Positions 14,174-22,803 of a stretch of 27,720 nucleotides of DNA are shown in pieces. The position numbers were made by a program, and so were the translations under genes. The notes under the pieces were generated by a model, which had not been told where the DNA came from, did not search any database, and saw only the letters and a program-made list of their open reading frames with translations. The stretch comes from Elusimicrobia bacterium HGW-Elusimicrobia-2 (GTDB lineage Bacteria > CG03), in assembly GCA_002841685.1 (NCBI GenBank), contig PHAM01000023.1, forward strand, positions 1 to 27,720. Direction: 5' to 3'. How positions within the stretch are numbered: the stretch's first letter is position 1; each line of letters begins with the position of its first letter.

Positions 14174-16060
14174 ATGAGAAAAAATAACGTTATATTCTTT
14201 TTTCTTTCGCTGGGTTTTGCTTTTTCAATTTTTGTACTCTCCAGAAGGATAGCACTCGAAAAAACGCTCAACACTATTGAGACAGCTGTTGATTTCGCTG
14301 ACATCCGGCGCCTCGCGGGTATCTCCGGTAAAAGCGCCGCCGAAATAATGCCCGAGCTCAAAGATGTCGGTATCACAAGCGTCGGAGTGGAGGAATCCAC
14401 CGTCAGGGAACTGAATGACAGGGGGCTGGTCATCCTCGCCGACGGCAGAGAGGTGAACAAATGGAAATACATCTTCAACCGCTCACCCGATTTCCTCGAG
14501 TCGCAGCAAATCGCGAACAAGGCAGACTATACCTATATCTTTACCGAAAATCCCTCTCTGGGCATGATGATCAAAACCGCGCTGCTGATAAAACTTCCCG
14601 GAGTGTCTGTTGTCGGCACTTACACGGGGCGTTATTATCTCGTGATAGCTCGCGCGGACAAACTCACCGTGGAAAATATAGGGCTCGGGTTCTGGGAAGA
14701 AGAAGTGAGCGCGGTCAAAGCGGCGGGGTTCAATTATATCCTCAGGCCCAGCCATGACCCGCTGGTAACGGACGCATGGATTGAAACTCTTTTCGACAAA
14801 TATGCCGGCGATGAAAAGCTGACCGGTATTCTGCCCTCGGGAAACAGGATCCCCGGAGCTGCCGAAAAACTCGCCGAGGAAGCGGGGAAACTGAATATGG
14901 CTTTCGGCACAGTGGAGTTCGCCCAGATTGCCGGCGCGATGGAGACGGCCGCGAAACTCGGAAAGACATTCCTCTGCTTTTCCCCTAAGGGTGAAAACGC
15001 GTCGGTGAAAATCAAGGCCTGCCTGAGGAGCTTAAGAGAAAGAAATGTACAGCTCATCTACATCCATCCCGCCGAAGAGACTTATTCAGAATTCCTCGCT
15101 TACGCCGGCGCCATCAAACGCGGCCTGTCAGAGAATTCTTTCAGAAGCGGCAAATTCACCGCTCTCCCTTTGTGGGACGGAGATTCCTACTCCTTTCTTT
15201 TGATAAGCCTCGCGACGCTCGCCGGAGCCCTCTGGCTCTTATCCATTATAGCCAACACGGGACGCCAGTTTGAAATTGCCTATGTCGTCATAGCGCTGGC
15301 CTGCTCAATATTTTTTTCCGCTTCTACCTCATGGCGGCTTTTTATCGCATTTCTGGCCACGGTGACATTTCCGGTGCTGGCCATATCCAAAACATGGGCG
15401 AAACCGGAGTTGCCGCCTCTGACGGGAGCATTATGGCTTTTCCTGAAAGTTTCGTTTATCTCGCTGCTGGGAGGGATTTTCGTTTCGGCGATCCTCTCAT
15501 CCACCGATTTTATGGTGAAGATAAACACATTCAGAGGAGTAAAACTGTCTCTCATACTCCCTCCCGCCCTGGCTTTTGTCATCCTTTACGGACGTGAACG
15601 GAGCTATTTTTCAACAAGCCTGAGCAGATTGTGGCACAAACGGCTCGAGGTGCGGCACCTTTTTTTCGGGATAGGCATAGCCGTGTTTCTACTCCTCATG
15701 ATCCTGCGAAGCTCCAACAAGATGAGTTTTGTGCTTCCTTTTGAAATGGAAGTGAGGGAGGCCCTTGAAAAATTTTTCTTCGCGCGGCCGCGTTTTAAAG
15801 AATTTGCTGTCGGGCATCCTCTGATGATAATGGGTTTTTACTTTTACGCAAAGGCCCCGAAAATAAAAAAAATACATTTCCGGCCTCTCATCATCCTCGG
15901 GCTGATCGGCCAGGTGTCCATCATAAACACCTTCGCTCACATACACTCACCGATAGGGATATGCCTGTTCAGAACCGTCAACGGTATTGCTTTGGGGGCA
16001 TTGCTGGGAGCCTTATTGATCGCGGCTGACGGCTTTTTCAAATTCATAGATCATAAGTGA
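14174..16060 (+). CDS. DUF5693 family polytopic membrane protein
   Basis: This 628-residue protein has an N-terminal membrane helix (about residues 5-25) and a large soluble domain on the outer face (about 26-330). That domain includes VEESTVRELNDRGLVIL, and several short blocks resemble a TIM-barrel layout. A C-terminal region of roughly seven to eight membrane helices (about 335-625) follows. This architecture matches DUF5693 proteins, which are often encoded beside csaB, as here. The biochemical function is unknown. I infer a role in export or modification of a pyruvylated surface polymer, based on position only. The ATG at 14174 has a poor Shine-Dalgarno. The stop overlaps the GTG start of the next gene in the sequence GTGA. 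Confidence 0.8.
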   Translation: MRKNNVIFFFLSLGFAFSIFVLSRRIALEKTLNTIETAVDFADIRRLAGISGKSAAEIMPELKDVGITSVGVEESTVRELNDRGLVILADGREVNKWKYIFNRSPDFLESQQIANKADYTYIFTENPSLGMMIKTALLIKLPGVSVVGTYTGRYYLVIARADKLTVENIGLGFWEEEVSAVKAAGFNYILRPSHDPLVTDAWIETLFDKYAGDEKLTGILPSGNRIPGAAEKLAEEAGKLNMAFGTVEFAQIAGAMETAAKLGKTFLCFSPKGENASVKIKACLRSLRERNVQLIYIHPAEETYSEFLAYAGAIKRGLSENSFRSGKFTALPLWDGDSYSFLLISLATLAGALWLLSIIANTGRQFEIAYVVIALACSIFFSASTSWRLFIAFLATVTFPVLAISKTWAKPELPPLTGALWLFLKVSFISLLGGIFVSAILSSTDFMVKINTFRGVKLSLILPPALAFVILYGRERSYFSTSLSRLWHKRLEVRHLFFGIGIAVFLLLMILRSSNKMSFVLPFEMEVREALEKFFFARPRFKEFAVGHPLMIMGFYFYAKAPKIKKIHFRPLIILGLIGQVSIINTFAHIHSPIGICLFRTVNGIALGALLGALLIAADGFFKFIDHK

Positions 16061-16956
16061 CCAAAACAATATTTGCCGCCGGATATTTCGGCTACGGCAA
16101 TTTCGGCGATGAGCTGATCAGGGATATTTTCACCTCACGCATGAGCGCCTGGAACATCGCATATATCCCCCGCATGAAAACAAAACCGTTATCGGCCTTT
16201 ATCTCGATCGTGAAGTCAGACGCTGTCGTCTTTCCCGGCGGAAGCGTTTTCCAGGATGAGACATCAACGCTGTCTCTTTTTGTCTACGCATCCGTGATTT
16301 TCGCCGCCGCCCTGCTGTCCAAACCGGTCTTTCTGCTCGATTCCGGATTTGAGGTGCGTAAACCTCTCAACAAAGCGCTCCTGCGCCTGGCGCTGAAACT
16401 CACCGCTTTTATAAGTGTTCGCGACACGGCCTCTTTTGAGCTTCTGCGGGCGATGGGTCTGAGCCCTTTCAAGAGCGCCGATTGCGCTTTTTCGCTAAAA
16501 AACTTCCCATGCCGCCAGCTCGTTCCTCCAGAAACAATAGGCGTTATTCCCCGCCGAAAAACCGGCGAGGTGAAGGAGGCGATATCACTGTGCCAAAAAA
16601 AGTGGCCGGGAGCGAAATTTAAATTCGCTGTTTTCAGCCCCGGGGATATGCCTTCGGCGCGGCGTCTGGCCGGAGGCGGGGAACCCGTTCTCATAAAAGA
16701 TATGCCGGGGGTGGGAAAATTTTTCGCCGGCTGTGATTTTTTCATACTCACCCCTTACCACTCTCTATTACTGGCGGCAGTCTCCGGCGCGGATTTCACC
16801 GCCGTGACGTATTCCGCCAAGACGGCAAATTTCATGAAGGATATGGATAAACTCTCGTCTACAAACAAGAGAAACCGCTCGGAGCTGCCGCGTATCGCCG
16901 AAGAATGCGCTTTTCAAATCTTTCTGAATTTATTAAAAGATAAGCTGGAATTATGA
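16057..16956 (+). CDS. csaB: CsaB-like polysaccharide pyruvyl transferase family protein
   Basis: This 299-residue cytoplasmic enzyme belongs to the polysaccharide pyruvyl transferase family, with a GT-B-like fold. The N-terminus AAGYFGYGNFGDELI is characteristic. VVFPGGSVFQDETS (about residues 52-65) and a C-terminal ILTPYHSLLLAAVSGADF (about 231-248) also fit. CsaB adds ketal-pyruvate from PEP to a secondary cell-wall polymer, which then anchors SLH-domain S-layer proteins. That function is known from Gram-positive and a few diderm lineages. Pyruvylation is inferred here. GTG at 16057 overlaps the previous stop by four bases, and the 3' end overlaps the FtsE-like gene by four. Neighbouring DUF5693 supports the assignment. 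Confidence 0.82.
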   Translation: MTKTIFAAGYFGYGNFGDELIRDIFTSRMSAWNIAYIPRMKTKPLSAFISIVKSDAVVFPGGSVFQDETSTLSLFVYASVIFAAALLSKPVFLLDSGFEVRKPLNKALLRLALKLTAFISVRDTASFELLRAMGLSPFKSADCAFSLKNFPCRQLVPPETIGVIPRRKTGEVKEAISLCQKKWPGAKFKFAVFSPGDMPSARRLAGGGEPVLIKDMPGVGKFFAGCDFFILTPYHSLLLAAVSGADFTAVTYSAKTANFMKDMDKLSSTNKRNRSELPRIAEECAFQIFLNLLKDKLEL

Positions 16957-17558
16957 AACTACTCATTAAAGCTGAAAATCTATGGCTTGAAAACAGCCGC
17001 GCGGTTGTTTTCAAAAATGTGCATGCGGAAATAAAGCAGAGGGATTTTGTCTGGCTGGAAGGCGCGGGCGGGTCCGGGAAAAGCCTTCTTATGCGCACAC
17101 TCGCCGGTAGACTGAAACCGTCCAAAGGGCGGCTCCTTTCTTACACCGCAGTCCCCCTGTGCACACCTCAGGCCGCTCTCCTTGAGAACGAAAGCGTAAA
17201 AAACAACATTAAAGCCCTGCTACGGGAAAAAGAGGACACGACCTTTGCCATGGCGGAACTTATGAAAAGCATGCGCCTTTTCGATTTGAGAAATATCCCC
17301 GCGAAAACTCTCTCCGGAAACCAGCGGCAAATGCTGAAGCTGGCGACTTTTCTCGCGCTCGAAGATGAAATACTCTTATTTGATGATCCTCTCGCCGCGC
17401 TTGACAATGAAAACCGCATACGCTTCATCCAGGCCGCTGAAAAAAAACACGCCATGGGCACGGCAATGCTGATTTCAAGCACTCTCCCGTGCCCTGCCGC
17501 CTGCCCGGCCGGCACGAGGCATCTGCTCCTTAAAGATGGAAAACTCAGCGAGGAATAA
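16953..17558 (+). CDS. ftsE: FtsE-like ABC transporter ATP-binding protein with altered catalytic residues
   Basis: This 201-residue ABC ATPase lies directly before an FtsX-like gene, which is the basis for calling it FtsE. Walker A is GAGGSGKS (37-44), the Q-loop Gln is at 73, the signature is LSGNQRQ (120-126), Walker B ends FDD (133-135) and the D-loop is AALD (138-141). The catalytic Glu after Walker B is Asp135. The H-loop His position (GTAMLISSTL, 159-168) appears to be Thr167. The signature also reads SGNQ instead of SGGQ or SGGE. ATP binding should be intact, but hydrolysis may be slow. It is shorter than E. coli FtsE (222 residues). FtsE with FtsX controls periplasmic wall hydrolases at division. 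The 3' end overlaps ftsX by 23 bases. Confidence 0.78.
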   Translation: MKLLIKAENLWLENSRAVVFKNVHAEIKQRDFVWLEGAGGSGKSLLMRTLAGRLKPSKGRLLSYTAVPLCTPQAALLENESVKNNIKALLREKEDTTFAMAELMKSMRLFDLRNIPAKTLSGNQRQMLKLATFLALEDEILLFDDPLAALDNENRIRFIQAAEKKHAMGTAMLISSTLPCPAACPAGTRHLLLKDGKLSEE

Positions 17559-18318
17559 ACTGATTGCGCTGATGGCGCACGCGCTTTTCCTGACATGCGC
17601 GGGAGCGCTTTTTATGTTCTGCGGATCTTCGGGACGATATTTTGAAAAACTAAAAAACAGCGTCTTCATAACCGCTTACACGGAATGCCGCTCAGAGGCG
17701 GATCTGGCCGCGGTCAAAAACAGGATCGCGGCGATCTCCGGAGTCAAACACATCGTCATCCTCACGGAAAACGAGGTGTTCGCGGCGCTCGAGGGCGCAC
17801 TGGCAAAAAAGGATATACTGCTTTCGATCAAGGATATAGAAATTCCATCCATTCTGAAAATTTACCCGGGCACACTCAATTATGAACGCTTCGGAAAAAT
17901 CGCGGAGCAGATTAACGCCCTTGCCGAAATCAAATCTTCCGACACAGGGGGCAACGCCGTAAAAAAACTTTTTGTCTTCGCGTCAGATTTCAAAAAAGCT
18001 GTCCGCTTTATAACAGCCCTGCTCATATTAAGCGCCCTGGCCTCCGCGGCCGCCGCATTCGTGTCAATGAAATATCTCTCAGAAAAATTTCAATTCCTTG
18101 CTGAGAGAAATGTGCCCCGGCGAGACATCGTTTTCAAATATGCCGCTGAAATTACCCTGATTCCGCTGTCTTCCCTGATCATATCCATACTGATTCTGCT
18201 GGCCTTCTATCAGACAACCGGCGGGAACACCATGGTTTTTTTTACCTACCCGCGGACACTCCTTTTGCTGCTTCTCGCATCCCTTCCGTCTGCGGTTCGA
18301 CTTATAAAAAGTGTTTAA
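17536..18318 (+). CDS. ftsX: FtsX-like permease protein
   Basis: This 260-residue protein shows the FtsX layout: one N-terminal membrane helix (about residues 8-30), a periplasmic domain (about 31-154, starting SVFITAYTE), and three C-terminal helices (about 155-177, 200-225 and 233-255). It is shorter than E. coli FtsX and lacks the long cytoplasmic N-terminal tail. In the known system the first periplasmic loop recruits EnvC, and the gene immediately after this one encodes an EnvC-like protein, so the set is coherent. It overlaps ftsE by 23 bases and the next gene by eight. Sequence similarity is weak, so the call rests largely on topology and context. Confidence 0.8.
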   Translation: MENSARNKLIALMAHALFLTCAGALFMFCGSSGRYFEKLKNSVFITAYTECRSEADLAAVKNRIAAISGVKHIVILTENEVFAALEGALAKKDILLSIKDIEIPSILKIYPGTLNYERFGKIAEQINALAEIKSSDTGGNAVKKLFVFASDFKKAVRFITALLILSALASAAAAFVSMKYLSEKFQFLAERNVPRRDIVFKYAAEITLIPLSSLIISILILLAFYQTTGGNTMVFFTYPRTLLLLLLASLPSAVRLIKSV

Positions 18319-19498
18319 CCTGAACATATGCAGGAGAGCGATACCCGCGATAATTATTCTGTCCGTCGCGGCGGCGGCCGCGGAATTGGACTCAAAAATA
18401 AATAAAATCGAACAGGACATCCTCCGCAGCAACAGTGAATTCTTAAGCATAACGGATGAAATAGACAAACTGTCCAGTCAAATCGACGAACTGGACGAAA
18501 AAAAACAGACCACATCGATCAAAATAGACATACTGACAGCGAATATACGGGGGCTCACCTCAAAGATAAATAAACTGAACGCCGCCTATCAGGCCGGCGG
18601 GGACAATCTCAATTCACTGATTGCCGAACTCGAACAGACAGGGGCGCTGGGCAGAAAAAGCAGGATTTTTGCCGATGAAAACGCCGCGGTCATAAAAAAA
18701 CTATGCGTTTCGGACAACGGGGGGGAAATCCTTCTCATGCATGATTTTGAGGAAGGCAGCAAGGCGAGGATAAAGTCGTTCCTTCTGGGTGATCTGGTAG
18801 TAAAAGTGACCGCTTTCGCCAGGAGCTGCTCCGTAAAACAGCGAAAACTCGCCTCGGAGAAACAGACTGTGGAAAAAAAAATAGAGGAGCTTGAAGTGGC
18901 TCTCGGCGAATTCACGGCGAAAGTGACGTCCAGCAAAAAAATCCAATCCAGCTATAAACAGTCCCTGGACAAGATCCGCATACAGCAAACGGAACTCGGC
19001 AAAGAGCTTGAAGAAAAAGAAAAGAGCAAAAAAGAAATAGACCGCCTTCTTGAAACTTTTATGAGGAAGAAAAAAGATCTTCTGATTGAAAAAGAAAGAG
19101 AGCGGGAGCTGGAGGCGCTGCGGGGAACAATGCCCTGGCCGGTTGAGGGCGCCATAATCAGCCCCTTCGGAAAACAGAAGCACCCCATTCTTGATACCTA
19201 TATAGTGAACAGGGGCATCAAAATAGAAGCGTCCACCGAATGCGTGCGGAGCGTCAGAGATGGCGAGGTTTCTTTCGCCGGATACTTCAAGGGTTATGGA
19301 AAAACTGTTATTATAGAGCACGGCGGCGGATTTTATACCGTAACGTCCGGATTTAGCGAGATAGATGTGAAAAAAGGCGACAGCGTAAAAACATCCTCTG
19401 CCATAGGACGCGTTTTACGCGGAGAAACAATGTATTTTGAAATACGGCGGGGCGGCACACCGGATGATCCGGGCCTTTGGCTGCTCAAAAATTATTAA
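18311..19498 (+). CDS. envC: EnvC-like murein hydrolase activator with degenerate LytM (M23) domain
   Basis: This 395-residue periplasmic protein has a signal peptide (AIPAIIILSVAAAAAE, cleavage near residue 24). A long coiled coil (about 25-265) and a C-terminal LytM/M23 domain (about 275-395) follow. In active M23 enzymes zinc is held by a His and an Asp in HxGIDI, with His residues in the later YxHL and HFE motifs. Here the corresponding motifs read NRGIKI (near 299), YTVTSGFS (near 341) and MYFEI (near 373), so the metal ligands are absent. That matches EnvC, which has lost catalysis and activates amidases when FtsEX signals. The start is GTG at 18311, overlapping ftsX by eight bases. Target amidases are not in the window. 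Confidence 0.85.
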   Translation: MFNLNICRRAIPAIIILSVAAAAAELDSKINKIEQDILRSNSEFLSITDEIDKLSSQIDELDEKKQTTSIKIDILTANIRGLTSKINKLNAAYQAGGDNLNSLIAELEQTGALGRKSRIFADENAAVIKKLCVSDNGGEILLMHDFEEGSKARIKSFLLGDLVVKVTAFARSCSVKQRKLASEKQTVEKKIEELEVALGEFTAKVTSSKKIQSSYKQSLDKIRIQQTELGKELEEKEKSKKEIDRLLETFMRKKKDLLIEKERERELEALRGTMPWPVEGAIISPFGKQKHPILDTYIVNRGIKIEASTECVRSVRDGEVSFAGYFKGYGKTVIIEHGGGFYTVTSGFSEIDVKKGDSVKTSSAIGRVLRGETMYFEIRRGGTPDDPGLWLLKNY

Positions 19499-19502
19499 GG
19501 AG
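19497..19502 (+). promoter_or_regulatory. ribosome binding site deciding the ctpA start
   Basis: AAGGAG at 19497-19502 overlaps the last two bases of the envC-like stop and lies seven bases before ATG 19510. It favours that start over an in-frame ATG at 19477, which would add an N-terminal extension ahead of the signal peptide. Confidence 0.75.
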
Positions 19503-19509
19503 TGAGGTT

Positions 19510-20748
19510 ATGAAAAAAATTCCAGCTTTGATGCTCGCGTTTTTTATCGGTGCGGTGGCATGGGGTGCGTCCAAAACAGATTACGAGGATATGCGGCTGT
19601 TTAACGATGTGCTGTCTCTCATAGAAAATAATTATGTGGAGGAAAAGGGGACTTCCGAACTGCTCGACGGAGCCATAAACGGCATGATAAAAAAACTCGA
19701 CCCGTTTTCGCAGTTCATGAAACCCGAAGCCGCGCAGCTTATGAAAAGTGAAACCAAGGGTTTTTTCGGCGGCCTCGGCATAAAGATCACCATACGCGAC
19801 AGATGGCTCACGGTCATCACTCCCATGCCCGGCACTCCCGCTTTCCGGCAGGGGATACTCCCCGGCGATAAAATAATACAGATAGACGGAAAGAGCACGG
19901 AAGACATTGATGTGATGGGAGCCGTGACAAAACTGCGCGGCCAACCCGGCACAAAAGTGACGATCACCATAGCGCGGGACAAAGAGACGCAGGATGTGAC
20001 GATCACACGCGAAGAGATAAAAATAGAGAGCGTTCCGAAAGCCAAATCCCAAATGCTGAACGACGGAATAGCTTATATCCAGGTGACGGAATTCAATGAA
20101 AAAACCCCTGACGACTTCGCCGCGTTTTATAACGATTTCGAGAAATCCGGTATGAGGGCGCTGATACTGGACCTCAGGAACAACCCAGGGGGGCTTCTCA
20201 CATCAGCGGTGGAGGTGTCAAAACATTTCCTGGAAAAAGACCAGCTGGTTGTCTACACAAAAGGCCGGAAAAAAAATTCGGACATGAAATTTTATGCGGA
20301 AAAAACGCTTCACAAAAAAATACCCCTGGTGGTGCTGATAAATCAAGGGTCGGCATCGGGATCAGAAATTGTGGCCGGCGCGGTGAAAGACTGGGGCAGA
20401 GGCATCCTGCTGGGAGAGAAAAGTTTCGGAAAAGGCTCGGTGCAGAGTCTGATAAACCTCCCGGACGGTTCTGAGCTTCGCCTGACGACGGCTAAGTATT
20501 ACACCCCTAAAGGCATCTGTATACATGAAACGGGCATTGAGCCCGACATAAGCGTGGCACTTTCAAGAGAAGAGAGTATAAAACTGATGCAGCAGTCGGA
20601 AAAAATCTACGGCTTGACCGATGAAGATAAAGCAAAAAAAGAAAAAGAGCAAATATCCGACCGGCAGCTTGAGCGCGCCAAAGAAATACTTTTCGCGGAA
20701 ATGAAATTCTCAGGAAATTTAACGCCTCCGGAAGTTTCTAAAAATTAA
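19510..20748 (+). CDS. ctpA: carboxy-terminal processing protease (S41 family)
   Basis: This 412-residue exported serine protease has a signal peptide (KKIPALMLAFFIGAVAWGAS). A PDZ domain (about residues 90-170, GLGIKITIRDRWLTVITPMPGTPA) and the S41 catalytic domain follow. The Ser-Lys dyad is visible in NQGSASGSEIVAGA (about residues 278-291, Ser in SGSE) and GEKSFGKGSVQ (Lys near 302-307). The preceding LDLRNNPGGLL motif is a classic CtpA/Prc block. CtpA proteases trim the C-termini of envelope proteins and in several bacteria control wall hydrolases. Its place directly after ftsE-ftsX-envC supports that link. The ATG at 19510 is chosen for its strong ribosome binding site and normal signal peptide. 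The 3' end overlaps the next ATG by one base. Confidence 0.94.
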   Translation: MKKIPALMLAFFIGAVAWGASKTDYEDMRLFNDVLSLIENNYVEEKGTSELLDGAINGMIKKLDPFSQFMKPEAAQLMKSETKGFFGGLGIKITIRDRWLTVITPMPGTPAFRQGILPGDKIIQIDGKSTEDIDVMGAVTKLRGQPGTKVTITIARDKETQDVTITREEIKIESVPKAKSQMLNDGIAYIQVTEFNEKTPDDFAAFYNDFEKSGMRALILDLRNNPGGLLTSAVEVSKHFLEKDQLVVYTKGRKKNSDMKFYAEKTLHKKIPLVVLINQGSASGSEIVAGAVKDWGRGILLGEKSFGKGSVQSLINLPDGSELRLTTAKYYTPKGICIHETGIEPDISVALSREESIKLMQQSEKIYGLTDEDKAKKEKEQISDRQLERAKEILFAEMKFSGNLTPPEVSKN

Positions 20749-21830
20749 TGGCAAAACGCAAAAAGAGAACCCGGCTGCTGCCTGTGCTTTTTTTATCAGC
20801 CGCCGCGGCGGCGGCGGCATGGTTACTGCTCCTGCAAACAGAAAAACGCGTTAATGACTGCCTGAAAATAGAACAAAACATCAATAGCGTCCTTTTAACA
20901 GCCGGCGCGCCGGAGAAAAACGTCACTTCCTGGTGGGAGGAAAAGAAAAAAAACCGGGTGGAGTGGCTTAAAATAAACAAAAAAATACTCATCAGAAAAC
21001 CCCTGTGGGTGCTTTTCAGCGCCGAAAATCTTTTGAAAAATGTGGAGAACCGCCGCAAATACGCCGTCGCCGTCAAAGACGCGGATGATCACCGGTCGCG
21101 GGAGATCAAAATCCTCCGAGACGGAAATATTTATTGCCTTATAAATCTGCGCGGCGAAAAAGCCGGGCCGTCATTATGCATAATAATAGACGACTGTGGC
21201 GGCAGCAAAAAACAGCTCACGGCTTTCACGCAGCTCAACCTTCCTTTAACATACGCCATCCTGCCCTATCAGAGACACAGCCGCGCGATAGCCCAGTCAC
21301 TGTCAAGGAGCGGTTCTGACACCCTGCTTCATATGCCGATGGAACCGCATAAAGCCGACATGAAAGCTCTCGGCAAAGGCGCTTTAAGCACGGGAATGAC
21401 AGAGGGCGAAATCATAAAAAAAATCACAGCGGCGCTCGCCGCGCTGCCCGGCGTCAAGGGCATGAACAATCATATGGGCTCACTGTTTACGGAAAACAGG
21501 GAAAAAATGAAAATCGTGATGACTCTTTTAAAAAAAGAGGGTCTGTTTTTTCTGGATTCGGCCACCTCGCCGAAGAGTGTCTGCCGGGAAACGGCATCCC
21601 TGTCCGGGGTTAAATGCCTGCGGAACAATATTTTCCTTGACAACATAGATTCCGCAGAGGAAGTGAAGAAACGGCTGCTGGAAGCGGTCGCGATCGCCCG
21701 TAAAAACGGCCGTGCCATTGCGATCGGCCACGCCACCCGCAGACACACCGCGGACGCTATAAAAGAAATATCACAGGAACTCAAAGACGTGGAAATAGTG
21801 CCGCTTTCCAGACTCATGGATAATATCTGA
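20748..21830 (+). CDS. divergent polysaccharide deacetylase family protein (YibQ-like)
   Basis: This 360-residue protein has an N-terminal membrane anchor or signal (LLPVLFLSAAAAAAAWLLLL, with a KRKKR start). A linker (to about 135) precedes a divergent polysaccharide deacetylase domain (DUF610). Visible motifs are LCIIIDDCGGS (near 143-153, metal-binding Asp pair), LHMPMEPH (about 194-201), MNNHMGSLFT (about 238-247) and AIAIGHATRRH (about 324-334). In E. coli yibQ lies next to envC, and here a YibQ-like gene sits one gene away, a conserved association. The substrate is probably a periplasmic or wall glycan, but activity has been hard to show for this family. It overlaps ctpA by one base. 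Confidence 0.85.
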   Translation: MAKRKKRTRLLPVLFLSAAAAAAAWLLLLQTEKRVNDCLKIEQNINSVLLTAGAPEKNVTSWWEEKKKNRVEWLKINKKILIRKPLWVLFSAENLLKNVENRRKYAVAVKDADDHRSREIKILRDGNIYCLINLRGEKAGPSLCIIIDDCGGSKKQLTAFTQLNLPLTYAILPYQRHSRAIAQSLSRSGSDTLLHMPMEPHKADMKALGKGALSTGMTEGEIIKKITAALAALPGVKGMNNHMGSLFTENREKMKIVMTLLKKEGLFFLDSATSPKSVCRETASLSGVKCLRNNIFLDNIDSAEEVKKRLLEAVAIARKNGRAIAIGHATRRHTADAIKEISQELKDVEIVPLSRLMDNI

Positions 21831-21831
21831 A

Positions 21832-22803
21832 ATGCTTGTGCTCGGAATTGAAACTTCCTGCGATGAAACGGCCTGCGCGATCGTAAAAGACGGTAAGAAT
21901 ATATGCTCCGAAGTGGTCGCCTCTCAGATACCTTATCACCGCAGGTTCGGGGGTGTCGTGCCGGAACTGGCTTCAAGAAAACATCTTGAAGCGATAAACG
22001 CTGTTGTTGAGGAAACCCTGTTTAAGAGCGGCTTCGAGATGGAGCATATAGACAGATTGGCCGTCACCGTCGGGCCTGGCCTGGCGGGAAGCCTGCTGGT
22101 GGGAATCACAGCGGCCCGTACGCTGGGAGCAATACACGACAAGCCCGTTTTCGGGGTCAATCACATACTCGCTCACCTGTCGGTTAATTTTCTCACAGCC
22201 AACATAAGCCTGCCCTATATAGGGCTGACCGCTTCCGGCGGGCACTGCGATCTCGTCTTTGCCAAAACCCATGATGAATTCGAAATGCTCGCCCGCACAA
22301 GGGACGACGCGCCGGGCGAGGTTTTTGACAAAACGGCTAAAATGCTCGGGTTCCCCTATCCCGGCGGCGCGGAGATAGAAAAACTCGCAAAAGGGGGAAA
22401 TGAGCGGGCCGTGAAATTTCCTGTACCGCGTTTCAAAGACGGTTCTGAAGATTTTTCTTTTTCCGGCATAAAAACTTTTGTTAAAAACCTGATCCAGGAA
22501 ACCTCTAAAGAAAAACTTCCGGATCTGGCGGCATCTTTCCAAAACAGCGTGGCCTCTGTATTCTCCGGTAAGATCATCGCCGCCGCCAAAAGAAAACTCT
22601 GCCAGCGCGTGCTTGTGGCAGGCGGCGTTATGGCCAATAGCTACATAATCTCGCGGCTCGAGGAAGAATGCGCGAAAAATTCCATACAGCTCTTTTATCC
22701 TGAAGCCAGGCTCTGCACCGACAACGCGGTCATGATAGCCTGCAGAGGTTTCTGGCAGGAGAAATCACTGCCTCTGACACCGGCGCCGGATCTCAAAATA
22801 TGA
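21832..22803 (+). CDS. tsaD: tRNA N6-threonylcarbamoyladenosine transferase subunit TsaD
   Basis: This 323-residue enzyme transfers threonylcarbamoyl from TC-AMP to A37 of ANN-decoding tRNAs. It opens with MLVLGIETSCDETACAIV. The metal site HILAHLSVN has His111 and His115, and VGPGLAGSLLVGI, ASGGHCDLV and DAPGEVFDKTAKMLGFPYPGG all match TsaD. The usual partners TsaB, TsaE and TsaC are not in the window. The gene starts at ATG 21832, one base after the deacetylase stop, and ends in an ATGA overlap with glmU. Length is slightly short but complete. Confidence 0.97.
   Translation: MLVLGIETSCDETACAIVKDGKNICSEVVASQIPYHRRFGGVVPELASRKHLEAINAVVEETLFKSGFEMEHIDRLAVTVGPGLAGSLLVGITAARTLGAIHDKPVFGVNHILAHLSVNFLTANISLPYIGLTASGGHCDLVFAKTHDEFEMLARTRDDAPGEVFDKTAKMLGFPYPGGAEIEKLAKGGNERAVKFPVPRFKDGSEDFSFSGIKTFVKNLIQETSKEKLPDLAASFQNSVASVFSGKIIAAAKRKLCQRVLVAGGVMANSYIISRLEEECAKNSIQLFYPEARLCTDNAVMIACRGFWQEKSLPLTPAPDLKI

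Noticed and set aside
14483-14757. Overlapping frames on both strands within the DUF5693 gene
   Set aside because: Neither has a start signal or recognisable motif, and the DUF5693 frame is continuous across them.
19477-19509. Upstream ATG for ctpA
   Set aside because: It would add 11 residues before the signal peptide and overlap the envC-like gene. AAGGAG fits ATG 19510.
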